DNA of 6,259 bases from Bacteroidetes bacterium QS_8_68_15 (GTDB taxonomy: Bacteria; Bacteroidota; Rhodothermia; Rhodothermales; Salinibacteraceae). The position numbers and the translations under genes are program-made. Positions 1 to 6,129 of the stretch are shown here, piece by piece (positions within the stretch are counted from its first letter, which is position 1; each line of letters begins with the position of its first letter). The notes under the pieces were generated by a model that was not told the origin of the DNA, ran no database searches, and saw only the letters and a program-made list of their open reading frames with translations. The DNA lies in NCBI GenBank assembly GCA_003023245.1, contig PXTR01000139.1, positions 1 through 6,259 on the forward strand, written 5' to 3'.

Positions 1-1
1 C

Positions 2-716
2 ACCCTCGGCCCGCTTGCGGCCACGCACGCCGAAAAGTACCGCCGCCCGTACGCCGACATTTTGCCCGAGACGCACTTCGTCCCCTTCGCCGACGCCGGC
101 GCCGTGGCCGAGGCGCTGGAAACAGGCGACGTAGGTGGTGTCATCCTCGAACCCATCCAGAGCATCGCCGGCGTGCGCGAGGCCCCGGCGGACTACCTGC
201 GCGAGGTGCGCGATCTGTGCGACGCCCACGGCGCGAAGCTCATCTTCGACGAAGTGCAGACCGGCGTCGGACGCACCGGCACCTTCTCGATCAGCCAGCA
301 GCTCGGCGTGACGCCCGACCTCATCACGATGGCCAAGAGCCTCGGCGCAGGCGTGCCCGTCAGCGCCGTGCTGGTGAACGAGCCCATCGCCGCGACCGTG
401 GAGTCGGGCGACCAGGGCTCGACCTTCGGCGGCGGGATGCTGGCGATGGCCGCCCTCGACGCTACGCTACGGACGCTCGACGAGGACGACCTGATGCCGC
501 GCGCCGCGGACCTGTTCGCGCAAATCGACGACACCCTCTCCTCGCACGAGACCGTGCGCGACGTACGCGGGCGCGGTTGCTTGGCCGGCGTGCAGCTTCA
601 TCCCCCCGCCGGCCCGGTGCGCGAGGCGCTCCGCGAGGAAGGCGTCCTCGTCGGCGGCGCCAACCCGCCGGACGTGCTGCGCCTCATGCCGCCACCGTGT
701 GCGAGAGGTAGCGTGA
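2..716 (+). CDS. argD: Acetylornithine aminotransferase, 5'-partial, with a frame break near its 3' end
   Basis: This is a PLP-dependent class III aminotransferase that transfers an amino group from glutamate to N-acetylglutamate semialdehyde, giving N-acetylornithine in the cytoplasm. The gene enters from the left edge, and the reading frame is open from base 2. Visible motifs are LIFDEVQTGVGRTG, whose Asp (codon 248-250) should contact the PLP pyridine nitrogen; AKSLGAGVP, whose Lys (codon 335-337) should be the Schiff-base lysine; and GSTFGGG, a phosphate-contact segment. Family similarity runs to VLRLMPP at about 694 and then stops abruptly. The uninterrupted frame continues to 805, but its tail is translated intergenic repeat. 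In another frame the sequence ends VREVA and stops at 714-716, exactly where the repeat array begins, as it does for three other genes here. I infer that about 20 C-terminal codons are missing at about 695-705. Identity is confident; the 3' end is inferred. Confidence 0.9.
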
Positions 717-864
717 TCCGTGAAACGTGGTGCGTGATGAAGCCGGCCCTCGTTGCTTCCAATGAACCCCTACCGGAATGCCATTCGGAACGGACCAACG
801 ATTGAATTCTCGTTCGGCGTACACCAATCAGCAACCTCACGCATCACGCATTACGAATCACGCT
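713..864. repeat. Intergenic element E1 with inverted heptamer arrays
   Basis: The left array at 713-740 has four 7-bp units: GTGATCC, GTGAAAC, GTGGTGC and GTGATGA. The right array at 837-864 has four units of the opposite strand: TCACGCA, TCACGCA, TTACGAA and TCACGCT. By eye about 20 of 25 aligned positions are complementary, so the arrays could form one long stem around a 96-nt core. The core contains the interrupted palindrome GAATGCCATTC (776-786), the motif CCAATCAG (824-831, shared with E2), GCAACCTCACG at its right edge (831-841, shared with E2) and TCCAATGAAC (758-767, close to TCCAATGCAC in E5). It lacks the CTAAAGGCACT-type segment of E2 and E3, so it may be an internally shortened copy. 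Confidence 0.8.
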
Positions 865-894
865 CCGCCCCAGCAGCCCTCCCGCGCCCAACCA

Positions 895-922
895 ACTCCA
901 AACCCCGGACCCCAAACCCGCA
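895..922. repeat. C-rich heptamer array (ACCCCRR type) before argF'
   Basis: Four 7-bp units lie in the leader of the carbamoyltransferase gene: ACTCCAA, ACCCCGG, ACCCCAA and ACCCGCA. Degenerate continuations reach about 936, just before the ATG at 939. The unit length matches the other intergenic arrays but the sequence does not, and I see no inverted partner (TTGGGGT) in this gap. No promoter or Shine-Dalgarno sequence is visible here. Confidence 0.5.
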
Positions 923-938
923 CAACCCGAAACCGCGA

Positions 939-1949
939 ATGTACGCGCTTACTCACTGGCCCGCCGTCTCGGACGAGGACTGGAACGCCCTGCGCGAGGC
1001 GGCGCGGCGCCACCGGCAGGCCGGCTCGACCTGGGCCGACGACGCGCACGGCCACAGCATCGGCCTCGTCTTTTTCAACCCGTCGCTGCGCACGCGCTGC
1101 TCGATGGAGTTGGCCGCCCACCAGCTCGGCGCGCACGCCACCACGCTGACGCCCGGCAGCGGAACGTGGGACTTCGCCTGGAAAGAGGGCGCCGTGATGG
1201 ACGGCCCCGAAGCCGAACATGTCCGCGACGCCTTCGGCGTTTTGTCGCGCTACTACGACGTCCTCGGCGTGCGCGCCTTCGCCTCCCTCTCCGACCGCGC
1301 GCAGGACGAGAGCGACGCGCTCATCCAGACGGTCGCCGACGCCGCGGACGTCCCCGTCGTCAACCTCGAATCGGCCCGCTACCACCCGTGCCAGGCCCTC
1401 GGCGACGCGACCGCACTGGCCGCGCATTTCGGCCAACGTGACCTCAGCGGAAAGCGCTTCGTGCTTTCGTGGACCCCGCACCCGAAGCCGCTCCCGCGCG
1501 CCGTCCCGCACTCGGCCCTCCTGATGGCCGCGCGCTGCGGGATGGACGTGACCGTCGCCCGGCCCGACGGCTTCGCCCTCGACGACGGCGTCATGGAGCA
1601 GGCGCGCACCTACGCCGACGCGAACGACAGCGCTCTCACCGAAAGCACCGACCCGGATGCCGCCTTCGACGAGGCCGACGTGATCTACGCCAAGTCGTGG
1701 GCGGGGAACGCCATTTACGAAACCCCCGACGCCGAGGCCGACCAGCGCGCCACCCGCGGCGACTGGACGATTTCGGCCGACCGCATGGGGCGCACGACCG
1801 ACGCCGCCGCCTTCATGCACTGCCTCCCGGTGCGCCGCAACGTCGTGGTCGACGACGCCGTGCTCGACGGCCCACAGTCCATTCCCCTCCCGCAGGCCGA
1901 GTGCCGCCTCCACGCGCAGAAGGCGATTCTGGAGCGCATGTTTTCGTGA
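939..1949 (+). CDS. argF': N-acetyl/N-succinyl-ornithine carbamoyltransferase (Bacteroidota type), intact
   Basis: This 336-residue cytoplasmic enzyme should transfer the carbamoyl group of carbamoyl phosphate to an N-acylated ornithine, giving acetyl- or succinyl-citrulline. Motifs in order are FFNPSLRTR (45-53, carbamoyl-phosphate site), HPCQ (149-152), the proline-rich loop HPKPLPRAVP (181-190), and HCLPVRR (294-300). The proline-rich loop and HCLPVRR are typical of the acylornithine branch, not of ordinary OTCase. From recalled family sequences, the residue before EH in the substrate loop is Glu92 in the Xanthomonas acetyl enzyme and Pro90 in the Bacteroides succinyl enzyme. Here it is Ala92 (codon 1212-1214), so the acyl group cannot be assigned. 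The frame is open upstream to 753, but that part is element E1 and array sequence; MYALTHW at 939 begins the conserved protein. No Shine-Dalgarno is seen. The TGA stop lies in the first unit of E2. The neighbouring argE fits deacylation after carbamoylation. Confidence 0.95.
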   Translation: MYALTHWPAVSDEDWNALREAARRHRQAGSTWADDAHGHSIGLVFFNPSLRTRCSMELAAHQLGAHATTLTPGSGTWDFAWKEGAVMDGPEAEHVRDAFGVLSRYYDVLGVRAFASLSDRAQDESDALIQTVADAADVPVVNLESARYHPCQALGDATALAAHFGQRDLSGKRFVLSWTPHPKPLPRAVPHSALLMAARCGMDVTVARPDGFALDDGVMEQARTYADANDSALTESTDPDAAFDEADVIYAKSWAGNAIYETPDAEADQRATRGDWTISADRMGRTTDAAAFMHCLPVRRNVVVDDAVLDGPQSIPLPQAECRLHAQKAILERMFS

Positions 1950-2157
1950 TGCGTGACACGTGATCCGTGACTGATGCTCATTCGACCCGTTTACGCTCTG
2001 CTGCGACCAGCGACGCCAATCAGAACACCCTAACGCTCGACTCTTTCTTCTTCCGCAGCGAAGCAACCTCACGCGCTGTGAGCGAAGCGAAGGGCCTTGT
2101 GTCATGCCCTTGTGGTACGAGTGCTTTTAGAGTGAATCACGCGTCACGAATCACGCC
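1946..2157. repeat. Intergenic element E2 with inverted heptamer arrays
   Basis: The left array at 1946-1973 has four units (GTGATGC, GTGACAC, GTGATCC, GTGACTG), and its first unit contains the argF' stop. The right array at 2137-2157 has three units (TCACGCG, TCACGAA, TCACGCC). About 18 of 21 positions are complementary. The 163-nt core reads as the same family as E3 but on the opposite strand: AGTGCTTTTAG (2120-2130) is the reverse complement of CTAAAAGCACT, compared with CTAAAGGCACT in E3. GCAACCTCACGCGC (2063-2076) matches GCAGCCTCACGCGC in E5. CCAATCAG at 2016-2023 is shared with E1. A small hairpin CTCAC/GTGAG lies at 2068-2082. This is the longest copy. I see no gene in it. Confidence 0.8.
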
Positions 2158-2197
2158 GGTCTTCCTAAAAGCAACTCCGCTCGCCCAACCCCCCTCG

Positions 2198-2906
2198 ATG
2201 ACTAACGAAAAACCCACCGTCGTCAAAGTCGGCGGGGCGGTGCTCGACGACGCGGACGCCGCCGATGCGCTCTGGCGGGGCATCGCCCAACTCCGCGACG
2301 AGGCGCCCGTCGCGCTGGTGCACGGCGGCGGGCGGCAGGCCACCGCGCTCGCCCCCCGGATGGGGGCGCGGGGCCCTCAGCACCCGCCTCGTCACCGATG
2401 CCGAGCAGCGCGGCGTCCCCGCCGTGGGCCTCTCCGGCGCGGACGGCGGCCTCCTGCGCGTCACCAAGCGCCCGCCGTGGAACGTCGACGGCGAAACGGT
2501 CGACTTCGGCTGGGTCGGCGACGTGGAACGCGTGAAGCCGGACGTGCTGCGGGCACTCCTGGAGGGCGGCTTCACGCCCGTCGTGGCTCCGCTCGGCGCC
2601 GACGCCGACGGGCAGGTCTACAACGTCAACGCTGATGCGGTCGCCTGCGCGCTCGCCTCGGCGCTCGACGCGTGCCGCCTGCTGCTCGTGACCGCCGCCG
2701 CGGGCGTCGACCGCGCGGACGGCACGCGCCTGCCCCGCTGCGACGCGCAAATTTTCGAAGACGGCGTCGCGAACGGCTGGATTCGCGGCGGGATGCGCGT
2801 GAAAGTGCACACCGCCCTGAACGCCCTCGGCGACGGGGTGGACGAGGCGTTTGTCCTCGGTCCCGACGACCTGGTGGCGCGCGAGGCGGGGACGCGGATT
2901 GCGTGA
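2198..2906 (+). pseudogene. argB: Acetylglutamate kinase, frame broken by an internal gap
   Basis: ArgB phosphorylates N-acetylglutamate with ATP, the committed step of arginine synthesis. Two frames encode its parts. Residues 1-56 (2198-2365) contain KVGG (10-13) and the glycine-rich VHGGG (41-45) and run to LAPRMG. From 2367 a second frame reads RGALSTRLV, then AVGLSGADGGLL, the acetylglutamate-site motif YNVNADAVA, VTAAAGVD and GGMRVKVHTAL, ending GTRIA. Between LAPRMG and RGALST the family normally has about 25 residues, including the conserved (V)xGxRVT segment; these are absent. The missing length must be 2 modulo 3, for example 74 or 77 bp. A CCCCC-GGAT-GGGGG hairpin (2353-2366) sits at the join. 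The two parts total 235 residues, against about 260 expected. The start is ATG 2198, because sequence upstream is repeat. There is no N-terminal helical extension before KVGG, so the arginine-feedback helix of sensitive ArgBs seems absent. As read, no functional kinase would be made. Confidence 0.9.
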
Positions 2907-3091
2907 TGCGCGTTGCGTGATGCAACCTAAAGGCACTTCTTCACTGCGTTCAGGGCGCGTGATTGCAGCCAGCCCGATACGCTCGCGCTCCGACTCTGCC
3001 GGTGGGAACCAGTCAGAAAGCGCAGACGCCTGACCACCTTTTCGGCTTCCGAAGGAGACCACCTCACGAATCACGCATTACGCATCACGTT
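2903..3091. repeat. Intergenic element E3 with inverted heptamer arrays, core in opposite orientation
   Basis: The left array at 2903-2923 has three units (GTGATGC, GCGTTGC, GTGATGC) and contains the argB stop. The right array at 3064-3091 has four (TCACGAA, TCACGCA, TTACGCA, TCACGTT) and ends 6 nt before the argE ATG. About 17 of 21 positions pair. Read on the plus strand, the core has CTAAAGGCACT (2927-2937), then GCACTTCTTC (2933-2942), a 12-nt gap and GCGCGTGA (2955-2962). The minus strand of E5 has GTACTTCCTC, also a 12-nt gap, and GCGCGTGA, which indicates a common origin with inverted orientation. A short hairpin TTCGG-CTT-CCGAA lies at 3041-3053. Confidence 0.8.
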
Positions 3092-3097
3092 CGTCTC

Positions 3098-4222
3098 ATG
3101 CCACCCCAAGTCGTTTCCGAACCCGATGCGGTCGCCCTGCTGAAAGCCCTCGTCGGCTTTCGGTCTCTCAGCGGCGAAGAAGGCCCCGTCGCCGACTTTG
3201 TCGAGGAGTACGTCCGCTCTGCCGATCTCCCCGTCGCCGTGGGGCGCGTGGACGACAACGTGTATTTCTCGCTCGGGGACGACGACGCCGGGAGCGATGC
3301 GGACCGGCTCTTGCTGTGCTCACACCTGGACGTGGTGCCCCCCTCGTCGGATCATCCGTACGACCCGTTCACGCCCACCGAGACGAGCGGCCGGCTCTAC
3401 GGGCGCGGCGCCGTCGACGCCAAAGCCAGCGGCGCCGCCATGACGACGGCCCTCCTCTCACTCGCCCGCGACGACTGGACGCCCGGCCGCGACGGCCGCG
3501 CCGGGCAACTCATCGTCGCGCTCACCACGCACGAAGAAACCGGCGGCGCGTACAACGGCCTCCAGACGCTCCGCCCCCATCTGCCGACCCTCAGCGCCGC
3601 CGTCGTCGGCGAGCCGACGCAGCTTCAGCCCTGCGTGGCGCAGAAGGGACTGCTCATCCTCGAAGCCTGGGCCCACGGGCAGACGGCCCACGCCGCGCGC
3701 GCTCCCCTCGGCGACAACGCCATCGTGCGCGCCGCCCGCGACATCGAACGCCTCCAGTCCTTTTCCCTCGACCGCGAAGACCCGTTCCTCGGCGCGCCCA
3801 CCATCAACGTCACCACCGTCGAGGGCGGCTCCGCGCGCAACGTGATCCCCGACCGCTGCACCTTCACCCTCGACATCCGCTCCACGCCCGCCTACACCCA
3901 CGACGAAATCACCGCCGAGGTCGACGCGCTGCTCGAATCGGAGGTCGCTGTGCGCTCGAAGCGCCTCGTGCCGGCGAGCACCGCGCCCGAAGCGCGCATC
4001 GTGGAGGCCGCCCGCGCAGCGCTTCCCGCCGGCGCGGAACCGTTCGGCTCACCGACCGCTTCGGACTGGATCTTTCTCAACGACGTGCCGGCCGTCAAGC
4101 TGGGACCGGGCGAAAGCAGCCGCTCCCACACGGCCGAGGAGCACATTCGCCTCGCCGCGGTGGAACGCGCGGCGGAGGGGTATGCTGATCTGGCAAAAGC
4201 ATACTTCGGTAACCAATCGTAG
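3098..4222 (+). CDS. argE: M20-family acetylornithine/N-acetylcitrulline deacetylase, intact
   Basis: This 374-residue dinuclear-metal amidohydrolase (ArgE/DapE family) removes the acyl group from an arginine intermediate. Next to an acylornithine carbamoyltransferase, the expected substrate is N-acetylcitrulline, giving citrulline (inference from context). Expected metal and catalytic residues are present: SHLDVV (His76, Asp78), GRGAVDAKA with bridging Asp107, THEETGG with general base Glu146 and ligand Glu147, VGEPT with Glu172, and C-terminal SHTAEEH with ligand His344. HGQTAHAAR (193-201) is the usual dimerization-domain segment with its conserved His. Length is normal and the frame is unbroken. 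The start is ATG 3098, 6 nt after the E3 right array; the longer frame from 2963 translates repeat sequence. No Shine-Dalgarno is visible. The stop here is TAG, and it is the only stop in the operon that is not inside a heptamer unit. A DapE-like substrate cannot be excluded from sequence alone. Confidence 0.9.
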   Translation: MPPQVVSEPDAVALLKALVGFRSLSGEEGPVADFVEEYVRSADLPVAVGRVDDNVYFSLGDDDAGSDADRLLLCSHLDVVPPSSDHPYDPFTPTETSGRLYGRGAVDAKASGAAMTTALLSLARDDWTPGRDGRAGQLIVALTTHEETGGAYNGLQTLRPHLPTLSAAVVGEPTQLQPCVAQKGLLILEAWAHGQTAHAARAPLGDNAIVRAARDIERLQSFSLDREDPFLGAPTINVTTVEGGSARNVIPDRCTFTLDIRSTPAYTHDEITAEVDALLESEVAVRSKRLVPASTAPEARIVEAARAALPAGAEPFGSPTASDWIFLNDVPAVKLGPGESSRSHTAEEHIRLAAVERAAEGYADLAKAYFGNQS

Positions 4223-4247
4223 CTCGTCCGCCTGGGTTCGATCACTC

Positions 4248-4327
4248 GATGGGAGATGGTCTGGCTTGACTGACGACGCCTGCGGAGCGAGAACCATCCA
4301 CTATCTACCATTCACCGTCTACCCGCT
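4248..4327. repeat. Intergenic element E4: inverted arrays of a different heptamer
   Basis: The argE-argH gap repeats the architecture of E1, E2, E3 and E5 with another unit. The left side at 4248-4261 has two units, GATGGGA and GATGGTC. The right side at 4293-4327 has ACCATCC, ACTATCT, ACCATTC, ACCGTCT and ACCCGCT, ending 2 nt before the argH ATG. AGATGGT at 4254-4260 is the exact reverse complement of the right-hand consensus ACCATCT. The core is only 31 nt. Unlike the other elements, the left array begins 25 nt after the stop codon and does not include it. Confidence 0.65.
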
Positions 4328-4329
4328 CC

Positions 4330-5612
4330 ATGCCCTCTGACCGGCAACGCCTCCTCTGGCAAAAAAGCGCCCCCGGCGACGGCGACGACTGGACCACCCG
4401 ATTTACCGTCGGCGACGACTATCGCTGGGACACGATGCTGTTGCCGTATGACATTCGCGCCACGCGAGCGCACGCCTGGGCGCTGGCTGAAACGGGCGTG
4501 CTCACCGCAGAGGAACGCGCGCAGATCGAAGACGCGCTCGACGGGCTGGGAAACGCGGTCGAAGACGGAACCGTCACCGTCGCGCCGGCGGACGAGGACT
4601 GCCACACCGTTATCGAGCGTTTTCTCACCGATCGGCTGGGCGAGACGGGCGAAAAGATTCACGCCGGACGCTCGCGCAACGACCAGGTGCTCGTGGCCGT
4701 GCGGATGTTTCTGCGCGACAAGTTGCGCGCCCTCGGGCGGCAGACGGCCGCCGCCGCCGAGGCGCTCTGCGCGCTGGGCGAACGCTACTCGGGCGCCCTG
4801 ATGCCCGGGTACACGCACCTTCAGCGTGCCATGCCCACCACCGCCGGCCTCTGGGCGCTGGGCCACGCGGAGGTCCTCGCCGCCGACCTCGACACGCTGC
4901 GCCACGCCGAGCGACGGGTCAACGTCTCTCCCTACGGCAGCGCCGCCGGCTACGGCGTGCCGCACCTCGACCTCCCGCGCCGCGCGGTGGCCGAGCGGCT
5001 GGGCTTCCGCGCCGTGCAGACGCACGCTCCCGCCGTGCAGCTCACCCGCGGCAAAATCGAACTCGCCACCGTCCACGCCCTCGTGCAAGTCGCCGGCGCC
5101 GTCAACCGCTTCGCCGCCGACCTGTCGCTCTTCACGACCGCCGAGTTCGCCTTCGCCGACCTGCCCGACGCCCTGACGACCGGCAGCAGCATCATGCCGC
5201 AGAAGCGCAACCCCGACGTGGCCGAGATCGCCCGCGCCACCTACCACCCTCCGGCTACCACCGCGACCTCCAGTTCACCAAAGCCGCCGCCATGAAGAGC
5301 GCCTTGATGACCGAAGACCTGCTCGAAGCCGCCCGCCGCCTCGCCGAGGGCCTCCGCTTCGACCGCGAGGCGATGCGCGCGGCCTGCTCGCCCGAGCTCT
5401 TCGCCACCGCCGCGGCGATGGAGCGCGTCGCCGAGGGCGTGCCCTTCCGCGCCGCCTACCACGAGGTCGGCAGTGCGCTCGACACGCTCGCCGGCGCGCC
5501 CGACGCCGACACCGCCCTCGCCGCCTACCGCACCGACGGCCCCCCCGGCCAGGGCCGCCCCGACCTCGTTCGCGAGCGCCTCGCCGAGCACGACGGGTGG
5601 ATGGAAGCGTGA
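4330..5612 (+). pseudogene. argH: Argininosuccinate lyase, frame broken by an internal gap
   Basis: ArgH cleaves argininosuccinate to arginine and fumarate, the last step of the pathway; it is a homotetramer of the fumarase/aspartase superfamily. The first frame (4330 to about 5241) carries HAGRSRNDQ (111-119), the THLQRAMPT catalytic-His segment (162-170), the SAAGYG segment, and the family signature GSSIMPQKRNPD (285-296). It runs to EIARAT and then reads out of frame to a stop at 5295. A second frame from 5241 to 5612 continues LPPSGYHRDLQFTKAAAMKS and the normal C-terminal domain (SPELFATAAAMERVAEGVPFR). Comparison with the usual spacing between NPD and LPxxYxxD suggests about 17 residues are missing; the gap must be 1 modulo 3, for example 49 or 52 bp. 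CTACCAC occurs on both sides of the join. The restored protein would be about 440 residues, normal for the family. The TGA stop lies in the first unit of E5. The start at ATG 4330 abuts the E4 array. Confidence 0.92.
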
Positions 5613-5805
5613 TTCGTGACGCGTGATTCGTGATGACAACAGTCCAATGCACCTGCGTCTCGAAGCGACTGGCAGAAGCCTGTCCGAATGCACCGTCGCC
5701 CGAATGTTCTTTCAGCCCCCGCCAGCGGGCAGCCTCACGCGCCCCGACCAACGGGAGGAAGTACTCTCCGGGGTGCATCACGCAATACGCATCACGCAAC
5801 ACGAA
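5609..5805. repeat. Intergenic element E5 with inverted heptamer arrays
   Basis: The left array at 5609-5636 has four units (GTGATTC, GTGACGC, GTGATTC, GTGATGA) and contains the argH stop. The right array at 5778-5805 has four (TCACGCA, ATACGCA, TCACGCA, ACACGAA). About 20 of 25 positions pair. The 141-nt core holds GCAGCCTCACGCGC (5729-5742, as in E2), GAGGAAGTAC (5755-5764, the reverse complement of an E3-like motif at identical spacing), and TCCAATGCAC (5643-5652) followed by CCGAATGC (5684-5691), as in E1. Small open frames inside are repeat sequence and show no recognisable protein. Confidence 0.8.
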
Positions 5806-5896
5806 ACACTCTTGACAAACGCTTAACGATCCTCGCCCGAACAATCTCTCGTCGGCTGACATACGTTGTACCGATATGAAACGATGTTGATGCTGA

Positions 5897-6037
5897 CATT
5901 CATCCGGAAGGGTGGAGGGAGCAGGCCCTCTGAAGCCCTGGCAACCGCTCTTGCTGCTGTGCGGCCTCGCGCCGCGCTGGTCAGACAGAGAGAAAGGTGC
6001 TACCTCCTGCCTCGCAGCCCGCGAGGGAAGATGAATG
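5897..6037 (+). ncRNA. SAM-I (S-box) riboswitch aptamer
   Basis: The conserved SAM-I core is readable in order. P1 is a perfect 8-bp helix, CATTCATC (5897-5904) with GATGAATG (6030-6037). GGAGGGA (5914-5920), GGCCC (5924-5928) and TGAAGCCC followed by GGCAACC (5931-5946) form P2, its kink-turn and the pseudoknot loop. P3 spans about 5946-5993 with an internal GCGGC/GCCGC stem. GGTGCTACCTCC (5996-6007) is the J3/4 segment. P4 is CCTCGC/GCGAGG (6010-6026), followed by AGATGA. SAM-I RNAs bind S-adenosylmethionine and usually shut off methionine, cysteine or SAM synthesis genes. The controlled gene must lie to the right, beyond the window. The aptamer is separate from the arg operon. Confidence 0.93.
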
Positions 6038-6047
6038 GGAAGAAGCC

Positions 6048-6075
6048 CCAGCGCGTCGCCGCTGTGCACGCCTGG
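6048..6075 (+). promoter_or_regulatory. Hairpin between aptamer and terminator (expression platform)
   Basis: CCAG-C-GCGT (6048-6056) pairs with ACGC-CTGG (6068-6075) over eight base pairs with one bulged C and an 11-nt loop. It lies between P1 of the riboswitch and the terminator. Its role is not clear; it may be a spacer helix of the expression platform. Confidence 0.5.
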
Positions 6076-6095
6076 ATGCTTTCGTCCCCTTCTAC

Positions 6096-6126
6096 GCCCC
6101 TCTGACGGCTGGGAGGGGCCTTTTTT
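6096..6126 (+). terminator. Rho-independent terminator, probably SAM-controlled
   Basis: GCCCCTC (6096-6102) pairs perfectly with GAGGGGC (6113-6119) around a 10-nt loop. The stem is followed by one C and six T (6121-6126). Its position about 60 nt after the aptamer fits a transcription-attenuation platform, in which SAM binding favours this terminator. I could not identify a convincing antiterminator by eye. Confidence 0.85.
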
Positions 6127-6129
6127 ATG

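Noticed and set aside
713..740. Heptamer arrays as a possible CRISPR
   Set aside because: The units are 7 bp and directly tandem, with no spacers; there are no cas genes.
753..938. Upstream extension of the argF' frame
   Set aside because: The extension translates element E1 and the C-rich array; conserved protein begins at the ATG at 939.
858..2105. Long open frame on the minus strand opposite argF' (415 codons)
   Set aside because: Its composition is that of the antisense of a high-GC gene, no family motif is recognisable, and argF' on the plus strand is a clear conserved enzyme.
1967..2197. Upstream extension of the argB frame
   Set aside because: It is translated E2 sequence; KVGG sits at the usual distance from the ATG at 2198.
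5623..5826. Small open frames inside E5
   Set aside because: They consist of repeat-element sequence, lack recognisable motifs and have no ribosome binding site.
5812..5880. TTGACA at 5812-5817 as a -35 box for the riboswitch transcript
   Set aside because: No -10 sequence lies at suitable spacing, and other candidates (CTGACA at 5856, TATGAA at 5875) are spaced too closely. A promoter probably lies here but I cannot place it.
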